20,024 nucleotides of DNA. It comes from Putridiphycobacter sp045110285. GTDB lineage: Bacteria > Bacteroidota > Bacteroidia > Flavobacteriales_D > Crocinitomicaceae. Of the stretch, positions 7,975 to 14,674 are shown piece after piece. Within the stretch, counting starts at the first letter, position 1. Every line of letters begins with the position of its first letter. The notes beneath the pieces were generated by a model that was given only the letters and a program-made list of their open reading frames with translations, was not told the origin of the DNA and made no database searches. Both the position numbers and the translations under genes were made by a program. The stretch is from contig JBGCGA010000111.1 of assembly GCA_045110285.1 (NCBI GenBank), forward strand, positions 1 to 20,024. Reading direction: 5' to 3'.

Positions 7975-8637
7975 ATGATTACACTGAAAGATAAAGAACA
8001 AGTAGAAAGTGAAATTCTAAGCGGCCTACTAAAAGCTGTACATTCGGCTATTCTACAATATAATGATGCTCGAATTTTACTCTCGGGGGGGAACACACCC
8101 AAAAATCTTTACAAAAAATTTGCTGAATCGAAAATTGACTGGGCGAAAGTTCATATAGGATTAGTGGATGACAGAAATGTATCAGTTGATGATGATTTTA
8201 GCAATGAAAAAATGATTCGCAATGTATTTTATGACGCAAATGTTGATCTGGTAAATATTTATGGTATTGTTAAAAGAAAGCCGGAATTAGGAGATATCGC
8301 TTGTAAGTACGAGATATTTAAGGAAAGAACAGACTTTACAATTCTAGGAATGGGAACTGATGGGCATACTGCCTCCTTATTCCCTGCAGATAAAGCCTCT
8401 GAAGACCTATTGAATTCAGAAGAAATTAGTGTTGCTGAAACAATTGCTCCACAGCATCCGAAAAACCGAACGACTTGCAGTAAGGGTATGCTAAAAGCTA
8501 GCACAAACATTGCTTTAATGATTTTTGGCGAAGAGAAAAAAAAGGTTTTCGAGCAAGCCGTAGATAATCGTAAACCAATTGCTTACTTTATTGAGGAATG
8601 TCCTCAAATGAAAACATATTATAGTCCAATAGCATGA
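7975..8637 (+). CDS. pgl: 6-phosphogluconolactonase
   Basis: 220 aa, DevB/Pgl-type lactonase that hydrolyses 6-phosphogluconolactone to 6-phosphogluconate. The SGGNTPKNLY phosphate-binding motif (37-46), LVDDRNVS (63-70) and GMGTDGHTASLFP (125-137) are diagnostic. Its ATG directly follows the zwf stop with no gap and its stop overlaps the edd start as ATGA, so translation of the three genes is coupled. Confidence 0.95.
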   Translation: MITLKDKEQVESEILSGLLKAVHSAILQYNDARILLSGGNTPKNLYKKFAESKIDWAKVHIGLVDDRNVSVDDDFSNEKMIRNVFYDANVDLVNIYGIVKRKPELGDIACKYEIFKERTDFTILGMGTDGHTASLFPADKASEDLLNSEEISVAETIAPQHPKNRTTCSKGMLKASTNIALMIFGEEKKKVFEQAVDNRKPIAYFIEECPQMKTYYSPIA

Positions 8638-10436
8638 TAAATAAACGGATTAAGGAAATTACAGATAGAATTATAGCCAGAAGTAAACCTACTCGAGATG
8701 TTTATTTGGCTGAAATGAAATCAAGACTGAAAGATTCATACAGCAGAGCGCATTTAAGCTGCGGTAATTTGGTTCACGGATTTGCTGGCTGCGGCACTGA
8801 CGATAAATCAGTGTTAGCTAAAAACGAAAAACCTAATTTGGGAATCGTAACAGCATACAACGATATGTTGTCGGCACATAAACCATATGAAGATTATCCA
8901 AAAAAAATAAGAGCTTATGCCCAAAAACACAATGCAGTTGCACAAGTAGCAGGGGCCGTACCAGCCATGTGTGATGGTGTTACGCAAGGGCAGTCTGGCA
9001 TGGAATTATCTTTACATAGTAGAGACGTCATTAGTCTGTCAACTGCTGTTGCACTATCGCACGACATGTTTGATGGTGTTATTAATCTTGGGATTTGTGA
9101 TAAAATTATCCCTGGGCTATTAATTGGCAACTTAAAATTTGGCCAATTACCAGCATTGTTTATGCCAAGTGGACCAATGGAATCTGGCATTAGCAATCAA
9201 GAAAAGGCCAAAATTCGACAAGATTTTGCAGAAGGGAAAATAGACAGAGCGGCACTGCTAAAAGGTGAATCGGATTCGTATCATTCACCTGGCACATGTA
9301 CATTTTACGGAACAGCAAATAGTAACCAGATGTTGATGGAAATTATGGGACTTCAACTGCCTGGTTCAAGCTTTGTAAATCCAACCAATTCAATTCGTCC
9401 TTTATTAAATGAGGAAGCAACAAAAGTGTTAATTGAATTAATTAATAAACGTAATTTTGAATCGACTATAGCTGGAATTGTCAGTGAAAAAACGATTGTA
9501 AACGGCATTATTGGTTTACTTGCCACTGGTGGTTCAACTAACCATACCATTCACATTATTGCCATTGCAAGGGCGGCAGGAATTATTATTAATTGGGATG
9601 ATTTTTCAGACTTGTCGGCTGTTATTCCATCATTAACTAAAGTGTACCCTAACGGCGCAGCTGATGTTAATCATTTTCACGCTTCAGGTGGAATGGGGTT
9701 AATTATTCATACTTTATTGGAACATGGTCTATTGCATGATGATGTTTATACCATACTTGGGTATGGTTTGAATAAATTCACGAAAGAACCTATTGTTAAA
9801 GATGGCAAAATTGAATGGAGAGAAGGCGCTAAGGCATCTTTAAACGAAACCATAATTAGAACTGTAGACAATCCGTTTGATAAAGAAGGTGGTTTAAAAA
9901 TACTAAAGGGTAATGTTGGTAGATCGGTTATTAAAACTTCGGCAGTAGATGAGGCACATTATTTTGTGGAAGCTCCAGCCATTGTGTTTGATGAACAGGA
10001 TGACTTAATCACAGCCTTCAAAAATAATGAGCTTGACAAAGACTTTATTGCTGTAATTCCTTTTCAAGGTCCTAAACAAAATGGAATGCCTGAGCTTCAT
10101 AAATTAACCCCAACCTTAACCATTCTACAAAAAAGAGGACATCAAGTGGCCTTAGTGACTGACGGTAGAATGTCGGGTGCATCTGGTAAAGTGCCTGCAG
10201 CTATTCATGTTGTGCCTGAAGCATTAGATGGCGGATTGATAGGTAAAATACAAACTGGCGATTTGCTTAAATTAGATGTTGTAAACGGAACTTTAGAATG
10301 CCTAAGCGAAGGCGTTTCCAGTAGACCTCAACGTCAAAAAAACAATAAAAACGTAACGGGTTACGGACGTGAGTTATTTGTACAATTAAAAACAATAATC
10401 TCTTCAAGCGAAGAAGGAGCAAGTTTTATTCATTAA
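8634..10436 (+). CDS. edd: Phosphogluconate dehydratase
   Basis: 600 aa, full length for Edd. Dehydrates 6-phosphogluconate to 2-keto-3-deoxy-6-phosphogluconate with an Fe-S cluster. Three cysteines sit in the conserved contexts of the IlvD/Edd family: Cys113 (VPAMCDGVTQGQ), Cys155 (LGICDKIIPG) and Cys222 (SPGTCTFYG). The order and spacing favour Edd over dihydroxyacid dehydratase, as does its place between pgl and eda. Overlaps pgl by 4 nt; eda starts 4 nt after its stop. Confidence 0.96.
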   Translation: MINKRIKEITDRIIARSKPTRDVYLAEMKSRLKDSYSRAHLSCGNLVHGFAGCGTDDKSVLAKNEKPNLGIVTAYNDMLSAHKPYEDYPKKIRAYAQKHNAVAQVAGAVPAMCDGVTQGQSGMELSLHSRDVISLSTAVALSHDMFDGVINLGICDKIIPGLLIGNLKFGQLPALFMPSGPMESGISNQEKAKIRQDFAEGKIDRAALLKGESDSYHSPGTCTFYGTANSNQMLMEIMGLQLPGSSFVNPTNSIRPLLNEEATKVLIELINKRNFESTIAGIVSEKTIVNGIIGLLATGGSTNHTIHIIAIARAAGIIINWDDFSDLSAVIPSLTKVYPNGAADVNHFHASGGMGLIIHTLLEHGLLHDDVYTILGYGLNKFTKEPIVKDGKIEWREGAKASLNETIIRTVDNPFDKEGGLKILKGNVGRSVIKTSAVDEAHYFVEAPAIVFDEQDDLITAFKNNELDKDFIAVIPFQGPKQNGMPELHKLTPTLTILQKRGHQVALVTDGRMSGASGKVPAAIHVVPEALDGGLIGKIQTGDLLKLDVVNGTLECLSEGVSSRPQRQKNNKNVTGYGRELFVQLKTIISSSEEGASFIH

Positions 10437-10440
10437 GCTT

Positions 10441-11004
10441 ATGACAGTAAATAATATTGAAGCCGTACTCAATGAACACCCATTGGTGCCAGTAGTGACC
10501 ATTAATAATGCCAACGAAATTGATGGTATTATTAGCAAGCTAAAATCAAAAAATATTCACTGTATTGAGGTGACATTAAGAACAGATTTTGCTCTGCAAG
10601 CACTGGAGATTATTAAAGCAGAATATGCCAATGAAATATCTTTAGGTGTTGGAACAGTGATTGCCAAAAAACAAGTCGACCAGCTTCAAAAAATTGGTGT
10701 TGATTTTATTGTTAACCCTGGCATGTCTCAATCCCTATGTAAACATCAACAAGAGGCTGGAATTCCATTTATTCCAGGAATTTCAACTCCAAGTGAAATT
10801 ATAAAAGGCTTAGAGGTTGGATGTGATGTACTTAAATTTTTTCCGGCCAATCTATTTGGCGGCATTAAAGCAGTAAAAACATACGGAAATGTTTTTCCAC
10901 AAGTCAAATTTTGTCCGACTGGTGGCGTGAATGAAGATACTTTTCAGGACTATTTAGATTTACCCAACGTCATTTCGGTTGGTGGATCTTGGATGATGAA
11001 GTAA
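10441..11004 (+). CDS. eda: KDPG aldolase (2-keto-3-deoxy-6-phosphogluconate aldolase)
   Basis: 187-aa class I aldolase that splits KDPG into pyruvate and glyceraldehyde-3-phosphate. Visible: Glu43 in CIEVTLRT (41-48), FIVNPGMS, PGISTPSEI, Schiff-base Lys132 in LKFFPA, and the CPTGGV phosphate-binding motif. The protein ends immediately after VGGSWMMK, whereas E. coli Eda continues for roughly 25 more residues of helix. The two other forward frames do not restore that tail, so the shortening is real in this sequence. The active-site residues are all present, so it should still be functional. Last gene of the ED operon, convergent with the DUF3109 gene (3-nt gap). Confidence 0.93.
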   Translation: MTVNNIEAVLNEHPLVPVVTINNANEIDGIISKLKSKNIHCIEVTLRTDFALQALEIIKAEYANEISLGVGTVIAKKQVDQLQKIGVDFIVNPGMSQSLCKHQQEAGIPFIPGISTPSEIIKGLEVGCDVLKFFPANLFGGIKAVKTYGNVFPQVKFCPTGGVNEDTFQDYLDLPNVISVGGSWMMK

Positions 11005-11007
11005 ATT

Positions 11008-11598
11008 TTACTCCTCCTGCTTTTTTATCTCTTCGCTTACTTTATCAAGTTCATTATAAAACTCCTCACCGTACTTTCTAATTAAGGGCTCTTTTAAAAA
11101 CTTATAAATAGGCACTTGAAGTGATTCACCTAAAGTACAAGCAGGCTTACAAATTGGCCAACGGTCGTAATTTAACGATTCAAATTTTGCATACTTAGTG
11201 ACTCTAATAGGATACAAATGACATGAAATGGGTTTATTAAATGGTATTTTATCTTCTCTATAAGCCTGTTCAATGCCACACTTAGTAATGCCTTGCTCAT
11301 CTAAGGTCACAAAAACACAATCCTTTCCGTTAACTAATGAAGTAACCGGTTCGTTTATTCTATCCATATAGAAAACGCCTTTTTCATCAACCACGTCAAT
11401 GCCTTTTTGGGTCATGTAAGGCTTAATATCGTCTAAATGATTTTCAATCAAGTCAACTTCTTCCATAGTCAATGGAGCACCATCATCTCCCTCTACACAG
11501 CAAGCTCCTTTACAAGCACTCAAATTGCAAACAAAATGCTTGTCAAAGATGTCTTGGCTCACTAGTTTATCCTCTATCTCTATAATCATGTTTCTCAT
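11008..11598 (-). CDS. DUF3109 family cysteine-rich protein
   Basis: 196 aa with the cysteine layout of DUF3109/YkgJ-like proteins: Cys24, 29, 33, 34, then 94, 107, 126, 150 and 154, consistent with a metal or Fe-S cluster (inference). No signal peptide or membrane segment. Function is not established. It follows miaE by 6 nt in the same orientation, so it is probably cotranscribed with this iron-dependent tRNA hydroxylase. A second possible start is the Met at residue 4. Confidence 0.88.
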   Translation of the reverse strand: MRNMIIEIEDKLVSQDIFDKHFVCNLSACKGACCVEGDDGAPLTMEEVDLIENHLDDIKPYMTQKGIDVVDEKGVFYMDRINEPVTSLVNGKDCVFVTLDEQGITKCGIEQAYREDKIPFNKPISCHLYPIRVTKYAKFESLNYDRWPICKPACTLGESLQVPIYKFLKEPLIRKYGEEFYNELDKVSEEIKKQEE

Positions 11599-11604
11599 TT
11601 AAAT

Positions 11605-12186
11605 TTAGCCGTGTATACTCTCCGACTTTCCGTAGTTTTGAATGACTATCGCTTCAAAGTCCAACCATTCTTTCCAACGGGCATCTACATCAATTCCTTT
11701 GCCATACTGCCGAGCAAAACCAATAAATGTAGTGTAATGCCCAGCTTCTGAAATCATTAAATCTCTGTAAAATTTTGCTAATTCTTGGTCTTTAATATTT
11801 TCAGATAGTACTTTAAATCGTTCGCAGCTTCTGGCTTCAATCATGGCTGAAAACAATAATCGATCAACCATAGCTAAGGTACGACTTCTACCCTTTTCCA
11901 TAAATTTAAACAATTCTCCTACATAGCTGTCTTTTCTTTCTCGCCCTAAAACATAACCCCGTTGCAATATAATTTGATGCACTTGCTGAAAGTGCTCCAT
12001 TTCTTCCATGGCAATTTTTGTGATTTCAGTAACCAATTCTTCATGTTCAGAATTATTGGCAATAATAGCAATGGCATTTGAAGCTGCTTTTTGCTCACAC
12101 CAAGCATGGTCAGTCAAAATTTCCTCAAGGTTAGATTCTGCAATATTTGCCCAACGCGGGTCGGTTGGTAATTTTAAGCCAAGCAT
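11605..12186 (-). CDS. miaE: tRNA-(ms2io6A)-hydroxylase MiaE
   Basis: 193 aa, non-haem diiron ferritin-like hydroxylase that hydroxylates the isopentenyl group of ms2i6A37 in tRNA. Ligands in the expected order: Glu31 (CEQKAA), Glu62-x-x-His65 (EEMEHF), Glu117 (IEARSCERF) and Glu147-x-x-His150 (EAGHY). Length and motifs are typical of the short Bacteroidota MiaE. It has its own well-formed promoter (12206-12237) and is divergent from the GbsR-type regulator. Confidence 0.94.
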   Translation of the reverse strand: MLGLKLPTDPRWANIAESNLEEILTDHAWCEQKAASNAIAIIANNSEHEELVTEITKIAMEEMEHFQQVHQIILQRGYVLGRERKDSYVGELFKFMEKGRSRTLAMVDRLLFSAMIEARSCERFKVLSENIKDQELAKFYRDLMISEAGHYTTFIGFARQYGKGIDVDARWKEWLDFEAIVIQNYGKSESIHG

Positions 12187-12205
12187 ATGGTGTAATTTTA
12201 ACTAG

Positions 12206-12237
12206 CAAATTTAAAGGAAAGCTTTATAATTTCTCAA
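12206..12237 (-). promoter_or_regulatory. miaE promoter
   Basis: On the minus strand: TTG (12237-12235), 21-nt spacer, TAAATTTG (12213-12206), an exact match to the Bacteroidota consensus. Predicted start near 12201 gives a 15-nt leader before the miaE ATG. Confidence 0.7.
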
Positions 12238-12266
12238 CCTTTCAAACAAAAACTGAAACAAAATAG

Positions 12267-12300
12267 TTTTAAACTTTCAGTAATTACTGAAAGTTTAAAA
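12267..12300. promoter_or_regulatory. Perfect 34-bp palindrome, probable operator of the GbsR-type regulator
   Basis: Each 17-nt half is the exact reverse complement of the other, with no spacer (centre 12283/12284). The core reads TTTCAG-TAATTA-CTGAAA flanked by AAAC/GTTT and an A/T-rich edge. It ends 8 nt before the -7 element (12309) of the regulator gene, the usual place for an autoregulatory operator. Its core recurs at 12868-12885. A transcribed hairpin is less likely because it lies upstream of the predicted start. Confidence 0.8.
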
Positions 12301-12308
12301 TAAAGTTA

Positions 12309-12316
12309 TATATTTG
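12309..12316 (+). promoter_or_regulatory. -7 element of the GbsR-type regulator; leaderless start predicted
   Basis: TATATTTG, exact TAnnTTTG match, followed by 4 nt and then the ATG. Using the offset of about 5 nt from the final G, transcription would start on the A of the ATG. No TTG lies 17-23 nt upstream, where the palindrome sits. Confidence 0.6.
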
Positions 12317-12320
12317 TGCC

Positions 12321-12824
12321 ATGGAATTCGAAGAAGCGAAAGTAAATTTTATTCAAACTTGGGGGTCGCTAGGGACTTTATGGGGCATTAACAAAGCCAT
12401 GGCGCAAATTCATGCTTTGCTATTAATTTCTCCTAAGGCACTTTCCATGGAAGAGATAATGGCGGACTTACAAATTTCGAGAGGAAACACGAGTACCAAT
12501 TTACGATCGTTAATGGAATGGGGAATTGTGTTTAAAACCTCAAAAATGGGAGACAGAAAAGAATATTTCTCGTCTGAAAAAGACGTGTACGAATTGGCAA
12601 GACAGATTGGTCGAGAACGCAGTAGAAGAGAAATTCAACCGACAATGAAAGTGCTAAAAGAGGTAAGCTCAATTAAAAGCGACGGTACTGAAAAAACAGA
12701 AGAACTAATTAAACAAACAAAAGAATTATACTCTTTAGCAAGCAAGGCAGATGAGATTATGCAAAAAATTGTGAACCAAGAAGCGAACTGGTTTACAAAA
12801 ACAATGTTTAAACTTTTAAAATAA
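12321..12824 (+). CDS. GbsR/MarR-family transcriptional regulator
   Basis: 167 aa. Winged-helix domain (about 28-95) with SMEEIMADLQISRGNTSTNLRSL as the helix-turn-helix region and a basic wing near GDRKEY, followed by a long C-terminal helical region (about 100-160) that is probably used for dimerisation. This matches the GbsR-like branch of the MarR superfamily found in Bacteroidota, some members of which respond to osmoprotectants. A 34-bp palindrome stands just upstream, and a second copy of its core precedes the two membrane-protein genes downstream; it likely controls itself and them. Ligand unknown. Confidence 0.85.
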   Translation: MEFEEAKVNFIQTWGSLGTLWGINKAMAQIHALLLISPKALSMEEIMADLQISRGNTSTNLRSLMEWGIVFKTSKMGDRKEYFSSEKDVYELARQIGRERSRREIQPTMKVLKEVSSIKSDGTEKTEELIKQTKELYSLASKADEIMQKIVNQEANWFTKTMFKLLK

Positions 12825-12831
12825 AATATAA

Positions 12832-12857
12832 AGGGAGTAAAGCACTCCCTATTCTTT
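12832..12857 (+). terminator. Rho-independent terminator after the GbsR-type regulator
   Basis: Stem AGGGAGT (12832-12838), loop AAAGC, ACTCCCT (12844-12850), then ATTCTTTT. It separates the regulator transcript from the membrane-protein pair and implies that the pair has its own promoter. Confidence 0.8.
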
Positions 12858-12867
12858 TCAATCAATG

Positions 12868-12885
12868 TTTCAGAGTTTTCTGAAA
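12868..12885. promoter_or_regulatory. Second GbsR-type operator upstream of the membrane-protein pair
   Basis: TTTCAG-AGTTTT-CTGAAA, the same half-sites and same 6-nt spacing as the core of the 34-bp palindrome. The right arm with its flank (12880-12893) matches the first site at 13 of 14 positions; the left flank is weaker. It sits 18 nt before the ATG at 12904, downstream of the terminator. No exact TAnnTTTG was found with it. Confidence 0.65.
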
Positions 12886-12903
12886 TTTTAAAAACCACAA
12901 ATT

Positions 12904-13281
12904 ATGAAAAACTTACATATCATTAACAAATGGAGCTTTGGAATTACAGCTGTACTTTTCCTCCTAGTTTATACTTTTATGTTTGGACTAATTGCTATGT
13001 TCTTTCTAGGCATCATTCAGTTACTACTGGCGCTCACAATTACAATCAACTGGATACATTTAACCGATAAAAACAAAAATAAAATTCTGCTATATTGGCT
13101 TTTTTGCTGCTCTTGGGCCATCATAAGTTATTTAGCTTACGACAACTTTAATGGCTACACAGGCCCTCTATTTTTTACCGTTTTACCAATGAGCATAGCG
13201 GGATTCTTTGTGTACATTACGTACAAAATTTCAAAACAATCGCAACAAGAACTAACGAATATAAACACAGAAACTCTATAA
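12904..13281 (+). CDS. Small membrane protein, first of a paralogous pair
   Basis: 125 aa, family not recognised. Four hydrophobic segments are visible (about residues 12-32, 33-52, 60-77 and 85-107). An N-terminal INKWSFGITA motif and a C-terminal PMSIAGFFVYITYK motif are shared with the next protein. It lies behind a GbsR-type operator and 1 nt before its paralogue, so the two are cotranscribed and probably work together or as a heteromer. Function unknown. Confidence 0.72.
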   Translation: MKNLHIINKWSFGITAVLFLLVYTFMFGLIAMFFLGIIQLLLALTITINWIHLTDKNKNKILLYWLFCCSWAIISYLAYDNFNGYTGPLFFTVLPMSIAGFFVYITYKISKQSQQELTNINTETL

Positions 13282-13282
13282 G

Positions 13283-13702
13283 ATGCAAGATAAACACAAG
13301 ATCAACAAGTGGAGCTTTACTATCATTGCCGCTCTGCATATTCTGGTATGGGCTGCCGAATTCAACTTCATTAATCCCTCATATGGTCGAGCACTGGCCA
13401 TGTTTACACTGATTGGACAAGCTTTATTAGGCGTAATTCAACTAATAATTGCTATTCCAATGCTAACTTCTTTAAAAGCATACAGCACAAAAATTAAAAA
13501 GCTCATTAAGACCTATTGGACTCTTGTCGCCCTCTATATATTAACTAGCACAATTTCTATAGCAAATACTTTAGATGTTTTTGAGCCGTTAATTCTATTT
13601 ACACCTATGGCAATAGCAGGTTATTTTGTTTGGGTGACATACAAAGCATCATCAACGAATATGATACCGAATGCCAAATCCAACAATATAGGCAATCACT
13701 AG
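13283..13702 (+). CDS. Small membrane protein, second of a paralogous pair
   Basis: 139 aa, four probable membrane segments. It shares KINKWSFTIIA, LLGVIQLI and PMAIAGYFVWVTYK with the preceding protein; the match ends at TYK, after which both have unrelated polar tails. Begins 1 nt after the upstream stop. Its last 51 nt overlap, on the opposite strand, the out-of-frame C-terminal portion of the outer-membrane protein gene at 13652. Function unknown; a tandem duplication is the simplest origin. Confidence 0.72.
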   Translation: MQDKHKINKWSFTIIAALHILVWAAEFNFINPSYGRALAMFTLIGQALLGVIQLIIAIPMLTSLKAYSTKIKKLIKTYWTLVALYILTSTISIANTLDVFEPLILFTPMAIAGYFVWVTYKASSTNMIPNAKSNNIGNH

Positions 13703-13765
13703 TTCAGGGTCGACGTACGGCTGAATATCTACACTGAGGCCAAGCTTGTTTAAATTATATTCGTC
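13652..13765 (-). pseudogene. Displaced C-terminal part of the outer-membrane protein gene (frameshift)
   Basis: Read one base out of phase with the upstream frame, the minus strand continues for 37 codons beyond the in-frame stop at 13755, ending IVGFGIRYHIR then TGA (13654-13652). That ending, alternating and closing in an aromatic-rich strand, is what a small beta-barrel protein should have. The frame change must fall within 13755-13771, since the second frame has a TGA at 13771-13769. It includes GGG at 13767-13765; removing one base there would give a single 153-aa protein. A sequencing or assembly indel, a true inactivating mutation and +1 recoding are all possible. Confidence 0.65.
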
Positions 13766-14114
13766 CCATCATTCCTGAAAGTCCAAGGGTATGGTCAGTG
13801 ATAGTTTGGCCTTGAAACTTGGATTTTGCATAACTATACTGGTAACCCAAGCCGATATAGTAATTCACATTTTGACCTATAGGAATTATATATTGGGCGT
13901 GCAACCCAACCATCAAATCGTTATTATTAGGTAGTAAACTGGCACCAGAATTTAATTCAATTCGGAAAAAATCAACTGGTCTAATTCGGTATGATAATTC
14001 TATACTTGGACCATAACTGCCAAAGCCAGAACGTAATCCTATACTTTGCTTATAGCCTTGACCATTAACAAATAAACCACACAGTACAAAAAACGAAAGT
14101 AAGTATTGTTTCAT
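13755..14114 (-). CDS. Small outer-membrane beta-barrel protein, 3'-truncated by a frameshift
   Basis: 119 aa in the open frame. Signal peptide at about 1-18 (ending near Val-Asn-Gly-Gln) followed by short amphipathic strands (SIGLRSGFGSYGPSIELSYR, AQYIIPIGQNVNYYIGLGYQY) typical of small flavobacterial outer-membrane proteins. It stops at GMMGRI, in mid-barrel; the missing terminal strands are encoded out of frame at 13652-13765. Last gene of a four-gene minus-strand operon, 2 nt after the pentapeptide-repeat gene. Specific function unknown. Confidence 0.72.
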   Translation of the reverse strand: MKQYLLSFFVLCGLFVNGQGYKQSIGLRSGFGSYGPSIELSYRIRPVDFFRIELNSGASLLPNNNDLMVGLHAQYIIPIGQNVNYYIGLGYQYSYAKSKFQGQTITDHTLGLSGMMGRI

Positions 14115-14116
14115 TT

Positions 14117-14674
14117 TTAAGCAACTTTAATTTCGAAGGAGTGTAGGAGACCTAAAACATTATCTTTTCTAAATTTAGCTTTTCTAATTCTATTTTTAGA
14201 CGGATCAATTGAAAAACCTTCGGCAGTTCTAAAATCAGCTTCAATTAAAATAGATTGTTCAAAAGTAGCCCCTCGCAACTGACATTCAGAAAAATTAGCT
14301 TTGGTTAAGTCAGTTTGAACAAAGTCTGTTTCGTTTAATTGGCAACCAATAAATTGAATTTCCTTTAATTTTAAAGCATAAAAACTGGAAAGGTTCAGCT
14401 GACATTGGTGGAAATTCATTTTTAATAGAAATGGATTAACACCTGAAAAATCTATTCCCAGCATCTTGCAATCAGTAAATTCGCATGCTTGAATACTGGT
14501 ATGATTCCACTTTGTTTGCGAAAAATTGCAAGCTTCAAAATCGCACTCAACCAGTTTAATATTTGACAAATTGGCTTTGGTAAAATTGCAATTTACAAAC
14601 TGACAATTGTCGTATTCTTCTACTAGACCAATGCTAGAAAAATCAATACTATTGAATGTTTTATTTTCAATCAT
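14117..14674 (-). CDS. Pentapeptide-repeat protein
   Basis: 185 aa, no signal peptide. From about residue 20 to 150 the sequence runs in five-residue steps with Phe or Leu at every fifth position (CNFTKANLS, CDFEACNFS, ANFSECQLRGATF), which predicts a right-handed quadrilateral beta-helix. The C-terminus (IDPSKNRIRKAKF then GLLHSFEI) is a recognisable cap of this protein group. Some pentapeptide proteins (Qnr, MfpA, McbG) mimic DNA and protect gyrase; nothing here shows that role. Its start overlaps the HAD gene's stop by 4 nt. Confidence 0.88.
   Translation of the reverse strand: MIENKTFNSIDFSSIGLVEEYDNCQFVNCNFTKANLSNIKLVECDFEACNFSQTKWNHTSIQACEFTDCKMLGIDFSGVNPFLLKMNFHQCQLNLSSFYALKLKEIQFIGCQLNETDFVQTDLTKANFSECQLRGATFEQSILIEADFRTAEGFSIDPSKNRIRKAKFRKDNVLGLLHSFEIKVA

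Noticed and set aside
10377..10401. Operator-like TTATTTGT ... ACAATAA inside the 3' end of edd
   Set aside because: Arms are 10 nt apart instead of 7 and it lies in coding sequence with no promoter context.
12267..12300. 34-bp palindrome as a transcription terminator of miaE or another gene
   Set aside because: It lies upstream of both divergent genes, is A/T-rich, and is not followed by a U tract; operator fits better, especially with the second copy at 12868.
14117..14674. Pentapeptide-repeat protein as a Qnr-type quinolone-resistance determinant
   Set aside because: Repeat architecture alone does not show gyrase protection, its C-terminus differs from that of Qnr, and the operon context does not suggest resistance.
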